64,000 nucleotides of DNA, taken from the NCBI RefSeq assembly GCF_022376295.1, contig NZ_CP060140.1, positions 1,678,356 to 1,742,355 of the forward strand, read 5' to 3'. The stretch is from Nodularia sphaerocarpa UHCC 0038. GTDB taxonomy: Bacteria > Cyanobacteriota > Cyanobacteriia > Cyanobacteriales > Nostocaceae. A program made the position numbers and the translations under genes. Below the pieces are notes generated by a model, which was not told the DNA's origin, did not search any database, and saw nothing but the letters and a program-made list of their open reading frames with translations. Below are positions 50,248 through 58,921 of the stretch, one piece after another (the first letter of the stretch is position 1; every line of letters starts with the position of its first letter).

Positions 50248-50883
50248 ATGCAATTGTTTTGTTACTGGCAGCATACACTGCAAAGCTTTGGAGTTGAGCG
50301 AGTAGCAACTGAGCAAGGATTTAGTGATTTGGTTAAAGCTTATTCTACAAGCGATCGCCACTATCACACATTTAAACACATTGATCACATCCTCCGCACA
50401 ATTGATACTTTACAAGCCTACGCTCAAGACCTCGCGGCTGTGGAACTAGCGGCGTGGCTTCATGATGTAGTTTATGATACTCAAGCTCAAGATAACGAAC
50501 AAAAAAGCGCTGACTATGCTTGTGAATTGCTAAGTAATTTGGGCATTCCCACAAAGACTATAGCTACTGTTACCCGTCTCATTCTCAACACCAAACATCA
50601 CCAAGCAGCCACAGATGACTATGATAGCCAAGTCTTACTCGATGCAGATTTGGCTATTTTGGCAACTAACCCAGAAGAGTATAGAGAATACGCCCATGCT
50701 ATTCGCCAAGAATATGCATGGTTGTCAGAATGCGAATATATTACAGGTCGTAGACAAATTTTAGCGCGTTTTTTGCAGCGACAGCGTATCTATTATACCC
50801 CCTTGATGTTCGAGGTTGCCGAACAATTGGCTCGCTGCAATCTCCAATCAGAAATTCAAACACTTCACCTCAGTCATAGGTAA
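50248..50883 (+). CDS. HD-superfamily metal-dependent phosphohydrolase
   Basis: 211 aa, 8 nt after the flavoprotein. HD-domain residues: RHYHTFKHIDHIL (first His), AAWLHDVVYD (HD pair) and VLLDADLAIL (last Asp). It resembles the COG4339 group of uncharacterised HD proteins, which lack a nucleotide-specific motif. Could hydrolyse a nucleotide; given the nearby cyclase a cyclic-nucleotide link is tempting but not supported by motifs. Confidence 0.82.
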   Translation: MQLFCYWQHTLQSFGVERVATEQGFSDLVKAYSTSDRHYHTFKHIDHILRTIDTLQAYAQDLAAVELAAWLHDVVYDTQAQDNEQKSADYACELLSNLGIPTKTIATVTRLILNTKHHQAATDDYDSQVLLDADLAILATNPEEYREYAHAIRQEYAWLSECEYITGRRQILARFLQRQRIYYTPLMFEVAEQLARCNLQSEIQTLHLSHR

Positions 50884-50972
50884 GAAAACAGTACCTAGCC
50901 TTATGGTAATTTAAGGTTAAACTCATACATTGCAATAGACTACTGTTATCCTCATGACTGGAGAGCATCACC

Positions 50973-51614
50973 TTGGGAATAGAATTACGCAGTTTTGTAT
51001 TTCTCGACAACCTGCAACCTCAACACGCAGCCTATATGGGAACAGTATCCCAAGGTTTCCTACCATTACCCGGAGATACATCACTGTGGATTGAAATCTC
51101 TCCGGGTATTGAAATTAATCGAATTACAGATATAGCACTTAAATCAGCCTCTGTGCGCCCAGGAGTGCAAATAGTTGAACGACTATACGGATTATTAGAA
51201 ATTCATTCTAGCTCTCAAGGAGAAACCCGCGCTGCTGGTCAAGCGATTTTAGCAGCACTAGGAGTCGAAAAAGAAGACGGACTAAAACCCCGTGTAGTTT
51301 CTAACCAGATTATCCGCAACATCGATGCTTACCAAACCCAACTGATTAATCGCACACGCAGAGGACAGCTAATTCTAGCCGGAGAAACCCTATATGTATT
51401 AGAAGTTCAGCCGGCTGCTTATGCTGCACTAGCTGCGAATGAAGCCGAGAAAGCAGCAGCAATTAATATCCTAGAAGTGCAAGCTGTAGGAAGTTTTGGA
51501 CGGCTTTACTTAGGTGGAGCCGAGCAGGATATTCTCGCAGGTGCAAAGGGAGCATTAACAGCCATTGAAAACGTCGCAGGTCGGATAAATCCCCAGGGTG
51601 GGGGACAGGAATAA
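50973..51614 (+). CDS. ccmP: carboxysome shell protein CcmP (tandem BMC)
   Basis: 213 aa, exactly the CcmP size. Two BMC domains: residues about 1-100 (MGIELRSFVFLDNLQPQHAA ... ALKSASVRPGVQIVERLYGL) and about 105-205 (QLILAGETLYVLEVQPAAYA ... VQAVGSFGRLYLGGAE). CcmP forms stacked pseudohexameric trimers in the beta-carboxysome shell with a large gated pore for metabolites. The start is TTG 50973, 8 nt after GGAGAG, giving MGIELRS as in known CcmP. It stands apart from ccmKLMNO, as is usual for ccmP. Confidence 0.9.
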   Translation: MGIELRSFVFLDNLQPQHAAYMGTVSQGFLPLPGDTSLWIEISPGIEINRITDIALKSASVRPGVQIVERLYGLLEIHSSSQGETRAAGQAILAALGVEKEDGLKPRVVSNQIIRNIDAYQTQLINRTRRGQLILAGETLYVLEVQPAAYAALAANEAEKAAAINILEVQAVGSFGRLYLGGAEQDILAGAKGALTAIENVAGRINPQGGGQE

Positions 51615-51624
51615 AGGAGAGAAA

Positions 51625-52431
51625 ATGGCAAATCGAGAGCATCTAGCTTTACTCAAAGCAGGTGCAGTCCAATGGATAGAGTGGAGAGAGCAAAATCCCC
51701 AAATGCAACTAGATATCAGCACCGCGAACCTCAAAGGAGACAACCTCAGAGGCGCAAACCTCCAAGGGGTGAACTTAAACAAAGTCGATTTAAGTCATGC
51801 TTTACTGGTGCGAGCCAACCTTAGTAACGCCGACCTAAGTGGCGCAAACCTGCACCAAGCCAAGCTAATCGAAGCTAATTTGAGTGCAGCTAACTTGAGT
51901 GTAGCTAACTTGAGTGGTGCAACACTTATCCAAGCAAATTTGAGTTACGCCCATCTCATTGGGGCTGACTTGAGTACAGCCAATCTTCAAGGCGCGATTA
52001 TCGTTGAAGCGAACCTAATTGGAACTGACTTAAGAGACGCTAACTTGAGAGATGCTGATTTAGGTACAGCGAAGTTAATCAGGGCTAACCTAAGTTTTGC
52101 CAATTTGATTGAAGCCAACTTAATTAATGCTGACTTAAGTGAAGCAAATTTGTACGAAGCGCAATTAAACGGAGCTTACCTTTATAAAGCTGAATTTTAC
52201 AAAGCTAATTTGCACCAAGCTCACCTTAGTGGCGCATATTTGTTCCGAGCTAATTTCAGTGAAGCTAACTTGAGTGGTGCTAACTTAACTTGGACTAACC
52301 TTACAAGAGCAAACTTGGCTGGGGCTAATCTCCAAGGAGCTAATTTGAGGGGTGCTAAACTCCAAGGTGCTAACCTCAAAGGTGCTAATCTTCAGGACAC
52401 AATTATGCCTGATTTATCTAAGTGTGATTAG
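51625..52431 (+). CDS. pentapeptide-repeat protein
   Basis: 268 aa, beginning 10 nt after the ccmP stop with a strong AAAGGAGAG site, hence the same operon. After about 30 residues the sequence is nearly continuous A(N/D)LXX repeats (ANLKGDNLRGANLQGVNL ... ANLQGANLRGAKLQGANL), which fold as a right-handed beta helix of about 11 coils. No enzyme domain. Function unknown; pentapeptide proteins are abundant in cyanobacteria, and proximity to ccmP alone does not define a role. Confidence 0.9.
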   Translation: MANREHLALLKAGAVQWIEWREQNPQMQLDISTANLKGDNLRGANLQGVNLNKVDLSHALLVRANLSNADLSGANLHQAKLIEANLSAANLSVANLSGATLIQANLSYAHLIGADLSTANLQGAIIVEANLIGTDLRDANLRDADLGTAKLIRANLSFANLIEANLINADLSEANLYEAQLNGAYLYKAEFYKANLHQAHLSGAYLFRANFSEANLSGANLTWTNLTRANLAGANLQGANLRGAKLQGANLKGANLQDTIMPDLSKCD

Positions 52432-52498
52432 GATTTTGATAAAATGGTTGTCCAAGATAGAGTAATAGAAATAAAATGATCTTCTAATTTGGAAGCGA

Positions 52499-53065
52499 TT
52501 ACTGCTGTTTTTTAATTGCACGCGCAATGAGAGGAGCTTTCCCTTCTAATCCTGTGAGAGTAATTTCACCATCTAGATAAAGCTGATACCATTGTTGACG
52601 TTGGCGGATGACTCGCTCATCATCTCGCAGATGTAATCGTTGCAAAGTAAATTCGGCTCTTGACCTTTCCTGTGGTGGAATTGCATCAGTTAGGACTAAT
52701 TGGAGGGAAGGTAACAAAATTTCAAACCAGTCATCCTCAACCAGAAATGGGTCAAGCACTTGATCATCAACAGTGCCTTTACTACTATTTATCCAAGCAG
52801 AAGCAAAACGATAATTACTCCATTCGTAAGCCAAATGTCGATGATTTTGACAACATAGATAATGATCTACAGTGCCAACAGGTTCAAACATGGCACTATA
52901 ACCACAAAGACTACCAAAACCATCGGCTAAATCTATTTTAAATTTTGACCAATAATCTTTTGGTCTTTTTTTAGAATCTTTATTTTTGGCTAACCAATTA
53001 TTACCTAGTTGCCGTGCTTTGGCATCAAAATCTGGTGGTTCTGCTGGAGGATTAAACTTTAACAT
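52499..53065 (-). CDS. HNH-type nuclease, PtuB-like
   Basis: 188 aa from ATG 53065, 5 nt after the stop of the ATPase. A beta-beta-alpha-metal core reads TVDHYLCCQNHRHLAYEWSN (DH at 67-68, Asn84), YRFASAWINSSKG (Asn93, Lys96) and DPFLVED, the pattern of HNH enzymes of the TIGR02646/PtuB sort: VDH, then EWxN, then N..KG, then DPF. The flanking Cys pairs of zinc-type HNH are not complete. With the upstream ATPase it resembles the PtuAB Septu defence pair or similar OLD/AAA-HNH modules. The call rests on motif and gene order. Confidence 0.65.
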   Translation of the reverse strand: MLKFNPPAEPPDFDAKARQLGNNWLAKNKDSKKRPKDYWSKFKIDLADGFGSLCGYSAMFEPVGTVDHYLCCQNHRHLAYEWSNYRFASAWINSSKGTVDDQVLDPFLVEDDWFEILLPSLQLVLTDAIPPQERSRAEFTLQRLHLRDDERVIRQRQQWYQLYLDGEITLTGLEGKAPLIARAIKKQQ

Positions 53066-53070
53066 ATTTA

Positions 53071-54333
53071 CTATACTTCGGATGCTCCAGCATTTCTTTT
53101 TTCTGCTGTTACTATCCAACGAGGCCAAAAAGGATCGTGTCCGGGTAAAAGTTTTAGCAGTTCCTGATGAATTTGTGGCTGGTTTCTTAAGTGTTCTGGA
53201 AAATTATTCATATCATCATAGCGCATCCATGCTTCTGCGGCTTCAATCGCTGTTTCTGCTTCTTGAGAACGAGCTTGTTTGAGTCCAAATATTTCTGATG
53301 TTAACCATCCAACTGTATCTCCTTGTTTAACCCAAGATATTTCATCCAAGGAAACTTTTCCGTTTTCTAATTCAAATAAAAATAATTTGTCTTGTTCATC
53401 ATCAAAAATTGGTTCTAAGGAAGCCAGGACTAAGGGAGAATGAGTTGTAACTAAAACTTGTATTGTCAGATTTGGCTGTAACTCCTTTACCACTGATAAG
53501 ATAGATGGTAGGATTACCCTTTGCCAGCGAGGATGCAGATGAGACTCAACTTCATCAATTAGTAAAACTATTTGATTCATCGGTTCCTGCTTTCTTAGTT
53601 CAGAAGCTTTTTCGTGTTCGTACCAAGTCCATACCAACAAATAAGCAAGTCCCAAAATTCGCTTCATTCCTGCTGATGCTTGGGTAATGGGAATATTACC
53701 GTAAGGAAGATTAATTGTGGGAATGTCGCGCACATCTTCTACAGATACTCGCGTTGGTTCTCCTATTTCTATCCATTCATCAGGATGAGGTGCAAGTTGT
53801 TGAATGACATTGCATAAAAGTTGAAATGGCGTTTTTTGTGGTTGATTTTGCCATGTTACCCAATCATGGATTAGACCATTACAAACAACTTTACCTTTTG
53901 ATTTTAAGCCATTCCACAGTGTATAGGGGTCAAAATTATAAGCTAAATCCCGTTTGCGAGCAGGGTCAAAAACTGAAAATCCACCATCAACGCGAACAAA
54001 AATCACAATATTTTTTGATGAGTCGCTTAACAAGAAATTTCTCTGCCATTTCTGCTCAGAAAAATTAAAGCTGCTTTCATTGTCTATTTCATTAAAAAGT
54101 ATTTCCCAATTTTGTGTATTAATTTTGGATATAATTTTGGGTAATTCATCTATATGCCTTTGGGGATAAGCGGGTTGGTCTACCCAATTCCCCGTCAGTA
54201 CCCACCAAGCAACTTCAAGTAAAAAACTTTTACCTAGTCCATTATCCCCAGTAAAAATATTGAGTCTATCAGCAAATTCAACATCAAATTGGGAAGCAAG
54301 TCCAACAGACTTTAAATGAAGTTCTTTTAGCAT
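53071..54333 (-). CDS. AAA/SMC-like ATPase, PtuA-like
   Basis: 420 aa. Walker A IFTGDNGLGKSFLLE (GDNGLGKS 29-36), an ABC-type signature ASAGMKRILGLAYLL (219-233), Walker B IVLLIDEVESHLHPRW (255-270) and a switch His in VLVTTHSPLVLASL (295-308). There is no long coiled coil and no TOPRIM domain, so it is an AAA_15/21-type ATPase as in PtuA, retron-associated and toxin-linked systems. ATG 54333 has AAGGAG at 9 nt. The HNH gene follows at 5 nt. Probable role: sensing ATPase of a two-component nuclease defence. Confidence 0.78.
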   Translation of the reverse strand: MLKELHLKSVGLASQFDVEFADRLNIFTGDNGLGKSFLLEVAWWVLTGNWVDQPAYPQRHIDELPKIISKINTQNWEILFNEIDNESSFNFSEQKWQRNFLLSDSSKNIVIFVRVDGGFSVFDPARKRDLAYNFDPYTLWNGLKSKGKVVCNGLIHDWVTWQNQPQKTPFQLLCNVIQQLAPHPDEWIEIGEPTRVSVEDVRDIPTINLPYGNIPITQASAGMKRILGLAYLLVWTWYEHEKASELRKQEPMNQIVLLIDEVESHLHPRWQRVILPSILSVVKELQPNLTIQVLVTTHSPLVLASLEPIFDDEQDKLFLFELENGKVSLDEISWVKQGDTVGWLTSEIFGLKQARSQEAETAIEAAEAWMRYDDMNNFPEHLRNQPQIHQELLKLLPGHDPFWPRWIVTAEKRNAGASEV

Positions 54334-54370
54334 TTGACTACTCCTTTAGACCTTCCCCATATTAAAAGCT

Positions 54371-54458
54371 ACTGGGTCTAGTTTCCAGTTAACGCAACGC
54401 CTAGCTAACAGAAAAACTGCAAACCCGTCGTCACATCAACGCAAAAACTAGACCCAGT
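54371..54458 (-). terminator. 14-bp inverted repeat at the 3' end of the cpc operon
   Basis: ACTGGGTCTAGTTT (54371-54384) and AAACTAGACCCAGT (54445-54458) are perfect inverted repeats separated by 60 nt, just after the last cpcG gene. It may stabilise or end the long phycocyanin transcript, or be the terminal repeats of a small inserted element. Confidence 0.6.
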
Positions 54459-54488
54459 ATAAAATTTGAGACAGTCAGATTTTAAATC

Positions 54489-55256
54489 CTAGCGTCTGCT
54501 ACCACCACGGTAAGGAACTGCACTCAGATAATCAATATCAAATGCAGAAAGCTTTTGCGCGTAGTTGCCTTTACCACCGACAGATGCTGCCATGTCCGCA
54601 TATTTGCGGGGGTCGCCTTCGGGGAGGCGTTTTTCTTGGAATTTGCGGGTGTAGAACTTCTCCAAAGTGAAGCGCCAATCTGTTTCGACTGTACCCACTT
54701 TTTCGCGGAAGTCTTCGCCGTAACGAGGTGTTACCAAGTTGTGAGGACGACCTTCCATGCGTTTGCGTTGGTAAGGTACGATGTTATCGCCAAAGTTTTG
54801 GGTGTACTCTTCGCTGTCTACTAAAGCATCAACGAAGCCGCCAAAACCTTTGGTAGCAATAACGATTGACCAAGCAATTTGTTCTTCTTTGTTGTAAGAC
54901 GCACGGCCTAAAATCCGCTTGAGGGTGATGTCTACTAAACGGTAGTTGTTGTTGGATGAGACAACTAAACGATAGTAGGCTTCAGACTTGGCTAAACCTC
55001 TAATGAAGTCCCGCACAGATAGGGAACCAGTTTTCAGTTGAGATTCTAAAGTCTTCTGACGGTTGAACTTGAGGATTTCATGTTCACTGAAAATTTGGCG
55101 ATAAGATGCCCAAATGATGTTCTGGATATCAGTGTAAGAACTGACATCTTCAATGCGGTAGATATATGGTGTATCTTCGTTCAGGTCAGCTACACCAAAG
55201 CTGGCGACTCGGTGATTTTGACTGCTGGGTTTGTATTGAAGTAATGGCAGAGACAT
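54489..55256 (-). CDS. cpcG: phycobilisome rod-core linker CpcG (third copy)
   Basis: 255 aa. N-terminal linker domain (PBS_linker_poly) with PLLQYKPSSQNHRVASFGVA, DIQNIIWASYRQIFSEHEIL, LVDITLKRILGRASYNKEEQ, and NFGDNIVPYQRKRMEGRPHN; a C-terminal tail ends in FDIDYLSAVPYRGG. It connects phycocyanin rods to the allophycocyanin core. Its N-terminus and its end resemble Anabaena CpcG4 rather than CpcG3, as far as I remember. Last gene of the cpc cluster. Confidence 0.9.
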   Translation of the reverse strand: MSLPLLQYKPSSQNHRVASFGVADLNEDTPYIYRIEDVSSYTDIQNIIWASYRQIFSEHEILKFNRQKTLESQLKTGSLSVRDFIRGLAKSEAYYRLVVSSNNNYRLVDITLKRILGRASYNKEEQIAWSIVIATKGFGGFVDALVDSEEYTQNFGDNIVPYQRKRMEGRPHNLVTPRYGEDFREKVGTVETDWRFTLEKFYTRKFQEKRLPEGDPRKYADMAASVGGKGNYAQKLSAFDIDYLSAVPYRGGSRR

Positions 55257-55395
55257 ACTGCGGTCTTCCTCTTATTAACAATTTAAACAAAAAGCTGCTC
55301 GGAAAAATCAAGGAGGTTTGAATCCTCAAATCCTCACTGATGCTTTACTTATTCTCCCCCATTATGTTGATAGGTAGAGCTAATTCCGAAGTAAT

Positions 55396-56139
55396 TTAGC
55401 GCACGGGGAAATTGGCGCTGGAATTGATGGAAACGGGAATACCTTGGGGGTTGATATCCCTGGTCATGTCGGGAATTTCAACGCTGGCTAGGTTGACTGG
55501 GGTAAATTTCAGCATCTTAATTTCGATGGAGTTGGCTAATTCCATGAAGTTCTTGATGTCACCTGCTTTATAACGCGCATCTTCTAACTTGTCGCGCCAG
55601 TAGTTACCGTAGCGGGGTGTGACTAAATTAAAGGGTCTATCTTTGTAGCGTCGCCGTTGGTAAGGAACGATATTGTCGCCAAAGTTGCTTTGATACTCTT
55701 GAGAGTTGATTAAAGCGTCAACAAAACCATTCCAGCCGAGGGTGGCTATTTTGATTGACCAAGCAATTTCTTCGTCTTTGTTGTAGGACGCACGACCTAA
55801 AATCCGTTTGAGGGCAATGTCTACTAACCGATAGTTAGAGTTGGTTTGCACTACCAAATTCCGGAAGGCTTCCGACTTAGCTAAACCCCGGATGAGGTCG
55901 CGCACGGTAATGGCTCGATTCTTGATCTGAGATTCTAAGTTTGTCTGGCGATAGAATTTAAGGATTTCATGTTCGCTAAAAATCTGCCGATAAGCTGCCC
56001 AAATTAACTCTTGGACTTCACTATCAAAAGCACAGTCTTCAATGCGGTAAATTCTGGGAGTATCTTCGTTAGGGACTTCGTAACCAGCTACGCGCTGATT
56101 TTGGGAACTGGGTTTATATTCGAGTAAAGGAATTGTCAT
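55396..56139 (-). CDS. cpcG2: phycobilisome rod-core linker CpcG2
   Basis: 247 aa. The same linker fold (MTIPLLEYKPSSQNQRVAGY, LIWAAYRQIFSEHEILKFYR, NFGDNIVPYQRRRYKDRPFN) with a distinct C-tail (VEIPDMTRDINPQGIPVSIN). The length and tail match the Anabaena CpcG2 protein from memory. Each CpcG copy may dock rods at a different core position. It lies 56 nt after cpcG1, across a heptamer repeat. Confidence 0.9.
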   Translation of the reverse strand: MTIPLLEYKPSSQNQRVAGYEVPNEDTPRIYRIEDCAFDSEVQELIWAAYRQIFSEHEILKFYRQTNLESQIKNRAITVRDLIRGLAKSEAFRNLVVQTNSNYRLVDIALKRILGRASYNKDEEIAWSIKIATLGWNGFVDALINSQEYQSNFGDNIVPYQRRRYKDRPFNLVTPRYGNYWRDKLEDARYKAGDIKNFMELANSIEIKMLKFTPVNLASVEIPDMTRDINPQGIPVSINSSANFPVR

Positions 56140-56195
56140 TTCAGTTATCAGTTATCAGTTATCAGTTGTTGGAGTTTGATGACTTAACTCAGGTC

Positions 56196-57035
56196 TTAAT
56201 TTGTGGGATTTGCAGGGATGTAACGGTAAGGTAGGGCAACGGCTACAGGTTTCATGGTTGGTTGGGGAGTACCAATTTCGCGGGAGTTGTCGGGAATCTT
56301 GATATCTTTGATTTGTGAGGTGACTGTAGCTACTGTCCGTTGGTAGTTACGTTCTGGGGCGAGAATTTCTCCGGCCATGCTCATGAAATTGGCGGGAATA
56401 ACTCGACGAATCTCATTTTTACTGGCAACGCCTGTGGTGCGGGCGTTGTAGAAGGAACGACCACCGATAGATTCTAACATCATGCGATCGCGCCAGTATG
56501 AACCGTAGCGAGGATTAACTAAGTTAAAGGGTCTGTCTTTATAGCGACGACGTTGGAAAGGTACGATGTCATCACCAAAGTTTTGCAGATATTCTTCACT
56601 ATCTAACAAGGTATCGATGAAACCGTGTAATCCTTTTGTACCAATGACAATCGACCAAGCAATTTCTTCGTCTTTGTTGTAGGCGGCGCGTCCCACAAAC
56701 CGCTTTAAGGTGATGTCAACTAAGCGGTAGTTGGTGTTAATATCTGCTACTTGTGTGCGGTAAACTTCCGATTTACCCAATCCCCGGATAAAATCACGGA
56801 CGTTAATTGCCCGATTTCGCAGTTGAGATTCGAGAAACTTTTGGCGATTACTAGCAATGATTAAGTGTTCGCTAAAGATTTGCCGATATGCTGCCCAGAT
56901 AATGGCATCAATATCTGTATCTGAGGTAGCAGCCGCTAACCGATACATGGTGGGCGTATCTTCGTTGGGTACTTCGTAACCTTCTACACGCTGATTTTGC
57001 GTGGTAAATGAATAATTGAGTAATGGTATTGACAT
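56196..57035 (-). CDS. cpcG1: phycobilisome rod-core linker CpcG1
   Basis: 279 aa. N-terminal linker domain (MSIPLLNYSFTTQNQRVEGY, IIWAAYRQIFSEHLIIASNR, DITLKRFVGRAAYNKDEEIA, DIVPFQRRRYKDRPFNLVNP) and a longer C-tail (IKDIKIPDNSREIGTPQPTM ... ALPYRYIPANPTN). First of the three cpcG genes, directly after cpcF. Binds a phycocyanin hexamer and the core. Confidence 0.92.
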   Translation of the reverse strand: MSIPLLNYSFTTQNQRVEGYEVPNEDTPTMYRLAAATSDTDIDAIIWAAYRQIFSEHLIIASNRQKFLESQLRNRAINVRDFIRGLGKSEVYRTQVADINTNYRLVDITLKRFVGRAAYNKDEEIAWSIVIGTKGLHGFIDTLLDSEEYLQNFGDDIVPFQRRRYKDRPFNLVNPRYGSYWRDRMMLESIGGRSFYNARTTGVASKNEIRRVIPANFMSMAGEILAPERNYQRTVATVTSQIKDIKIPDNSREIGTPQPTMKPVAVALPYRYIPANPTN

Positions 57036-57123
57036 ATTTACTTTTTCCTTGTTTTATGATATGTAAGTCAGAAATCAGCGATCGCAGAAATTCAAAGTTA
57101 CTAACTGATAACTGTTCACTGAT

Positions 57124-57720
57124 TTAAATAGCCAGCTGCACACGAGCGCGAATTGCTTTTTCGTCATCAGTGGCTAACATCTGGTCAAATCTCGTTTGAA
57201 TGGGTTGCTGTAAATCAGGTATTTTCGCCAAGGCTTGTAAACCTACAACAGCAGCATAACGGATTGACCATTCTGAGTCTTGAGAAATAAACAGCAGGGT
57301 TTCCAATGCTTTGTTCAGCGCTGTTTGCCTGTCAGCAGATTCGAGTTTATGCCAGTTTAAATTTCCCAATCCCTTGGCAGCAGCACGGCGGACACTGGGA
57401 GCAAAGTCTGTGGCTGCGGCTGTGATTAAAACGTCAATAGCACGGGGGTCTGCGATCGCTGCTAAAGTACGAATCGAATAAGCCCGTGCGCCATAGTTAT
57501 AATCGTCTATCTGGGATAGCAATTGTGGTACTGCTATTTCTCCCATTTCGGTCAATGCTGCCGCCGCCACCGTCGCTGCGGATGGGTTGTTATAACCAAA
57601 CACCGCAATTAATGTGGGAATAGCGGCGACATCCTTTGCTGCTGCCAAGTTTTGTACTGCCGTTACCATGTTGGCTGGTGTATCTGCCTGGGCGACGGCA
57701 CGAATTAATTCATCAGTCAT
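57124..57720 (-). CDS. cpcF: phycocyanobilin lyase subunit CpcF
   Basis: 198 aa made of HEAT-like/E-Z repeats (AIPTLIAVFGYNNPSAATVA, VPQLLSQIDDYNYGARAYSI, APSVRRAAAKGLGNLNW, EWSIRYAAVVGLQAL). With CpcE it forms the heterodimeric lyase that attaches phycocyanobilin to Cys84 of CpcA. Follows cpcE across an 81-nt gap filled partly by heptamer repeats; the start ATGACTGATG is itself repeat-like. Confidence 0.92.
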   Translation of the reverse strand: MTDELIRAVAQADTPANMVTAVQNLAAAKDVAAIPTLIAVFGYNNPSAATVAAAALTEMGEIAVPQLLSQIDDYNYGARAYSIRTLAAIADPRAIDVLITAAATDFAPSVRRAAAKGLGNLNWHKLESADRQTALNKALETLLFISQDSEWSIRYAAVVGLQALAKIPDLQQPIQTRFDQMLATDDEKAIRARVQLAI

Positions 57721-57801
57721 TAGTAAACGGTCGGTAATTAATCATCAAGAGTCATTGGCTAATCATCATTCAACTAATGACTAATAACTAATGACTAATG
57801 A
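57721..57801. repeat. heptamer repeats between cpcE and cpcF
   Basis: TAATGAC/TAATAAC units (about 57773-57802) and related TCATT-containing units fill the gap. Similar heptamers (TCAGTTA) lie between cpcG1 and cpcG2 at about 56140-56165 and in the cpcF-cpcG1 gap. Confidence 0.8.
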
Positions 57802-58632
57802 CTATAAAAGTGAATCCATCAAGTTCATCACCTGAATAGCATTGTCAGAAACAGACAAAACATCTAACTCTGGGGTGAGTTGATGTTCTAGTAATCCTTT
57901 GAGGGCAATGAGTTTAAAGCTATTTTCTACCTGAGCGATCGCGATCGCCTCTGCTGCTGCCATGTATCCAATTGCACCCAAATCCGTTAAAACCAAGCGG
58001 CGCAATTTCAAATCCCCACTGGACAACGTTTTCACTAACCTCTCCCCATAAACAGGGTCTTGTGTTAGCTGGTACATTGCTCTAGCGGCGGCACACTGCA
58101 CTGCTGGGATTTCATGCTCTAAAAACGGTGAAATCAAAGAAATAGCCTCAGTTGCACCAATAGCTCCCAAGGCTTCTATTACCGCTTCATAGGGCTGGGT
58201 GAGATGAGGGCGACCCATTACTTGCACGGCCTGGGCAACACCCCCATCTAACAGTTTTATGAGGGCTGGGGCGGCAGTTTTGTCCCGTAACTTTTGCAAA
58301 GATTGGGCTGCGGCTTCGCGCACATAAAAATCATGGCATTCCAAGCTCTTAATTAAGCCTGGGATAGCTTTGGCATCACCTAATTTCCCCAATGCTCTGG
58401 CTGCATTGCGCCGCAGTGGATAACCTCCCATTTCTGTTCTGTCGGCTTCATCCTCTAACGCTGCAATTAAGGCATCTACAACATCTGGGTGGCTAACTCG
58501 AAATTTGCCCAGCCACCAAGCTGCGTAATAGCGGAGACTTAAATCTGATGATTGCAGGTTGGCGAGTGCTAACTCTGGTGTCAACTGGGGCGCATTTTCT
58601 GCTGAATATTCTGACGCACTGGGTTCGTTCAT
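57802..58632 (-). CDS. cpcE: phycocyanobilin lyase subunit CpcE
   Basis: 276 aa, HEAT/E-Z repeat protein (LSLRYYAAWWLGKFRVSHPD, GGYPLRRNAARALGKLGDAK, HDFYVREAAAQSLQKLRDK, IPAVQCAAARAMYQLTQDPV). The YYAAWWLGK segment is typical of CpcE. Partner of CpcF. The start MNEPSASEYS lies 9 nt after the cpcD stop. Confidence 0.93.
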   Translation of the reverse strand: MNEPSASEYSAENAPQLTPELALANLQSSDLSLRYYAAWWLGKFRVSHPDVVDALIAALEDEADRTEMGGYPLRRNAARALGKLGDAKAIPGLIKSLECHDFYVREAAAQSLQKLRDKTAAPALIKLLDGGVAQAVQVMGRPHLTQPYEAVIEALGAIGATEAISLISPFLEHEIPAVQCAAARAMYQLTQDPVYGERLVKTLSSGDLKLRRLVLTDLGAIGYMAAAEAIAIAQVENSFKLIALKGLLEHQLTPELDVLSVSDNAIQVMNLMDSLL

Positions 58633-58641
58633 GCCAAGAAA

Positions 58642-58884
58642 TTAGTTTTCTTCAGCGCTCAATGGTGAAATATTGATGATTCTGCCACCTAAGCGGTTAA
58701 TTCGTTGCATTTCTTCGTTCATCCGGCTGTATGGCACTGTGATAAATACACTACCACTGCGACGAATATCGAATTGATTTTTGTCAGTTTCTGCATTTTG
58801 GCGCAAGCCTACGACTTCATAACGAAAGACTCGGCTTGCAGATGAAGAAACGCTACCAGCCCCAAGTGTGGTTTGACCGAACAT
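58642..58884 (-). CDS. cpcD: phycobilisome rod-capping linker CpcD
   Basis: 80 aa, a single CpcD domain (ASRVFRYEVVGLRQNAETDK, VFITVPYSRMNEEMQRINRL, GGRIINISPL). It caps the outer end of phycocyanin rods. It shares this domain with the C-terminus of CpcC. Confidence 0.96.
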   Translation of the reverse strand: MFGQTTLGAGSVSSSASRVFRYEVVGLRQNAETDKNQFDIRRSGSVFITVPYSRMNEEMQRINRLGGRIINISPLSAEEN

Positions 58885-58921
58885 TACTTCTTATCTCCTG
58901 TATGGTTTGAGTAACGCTACC

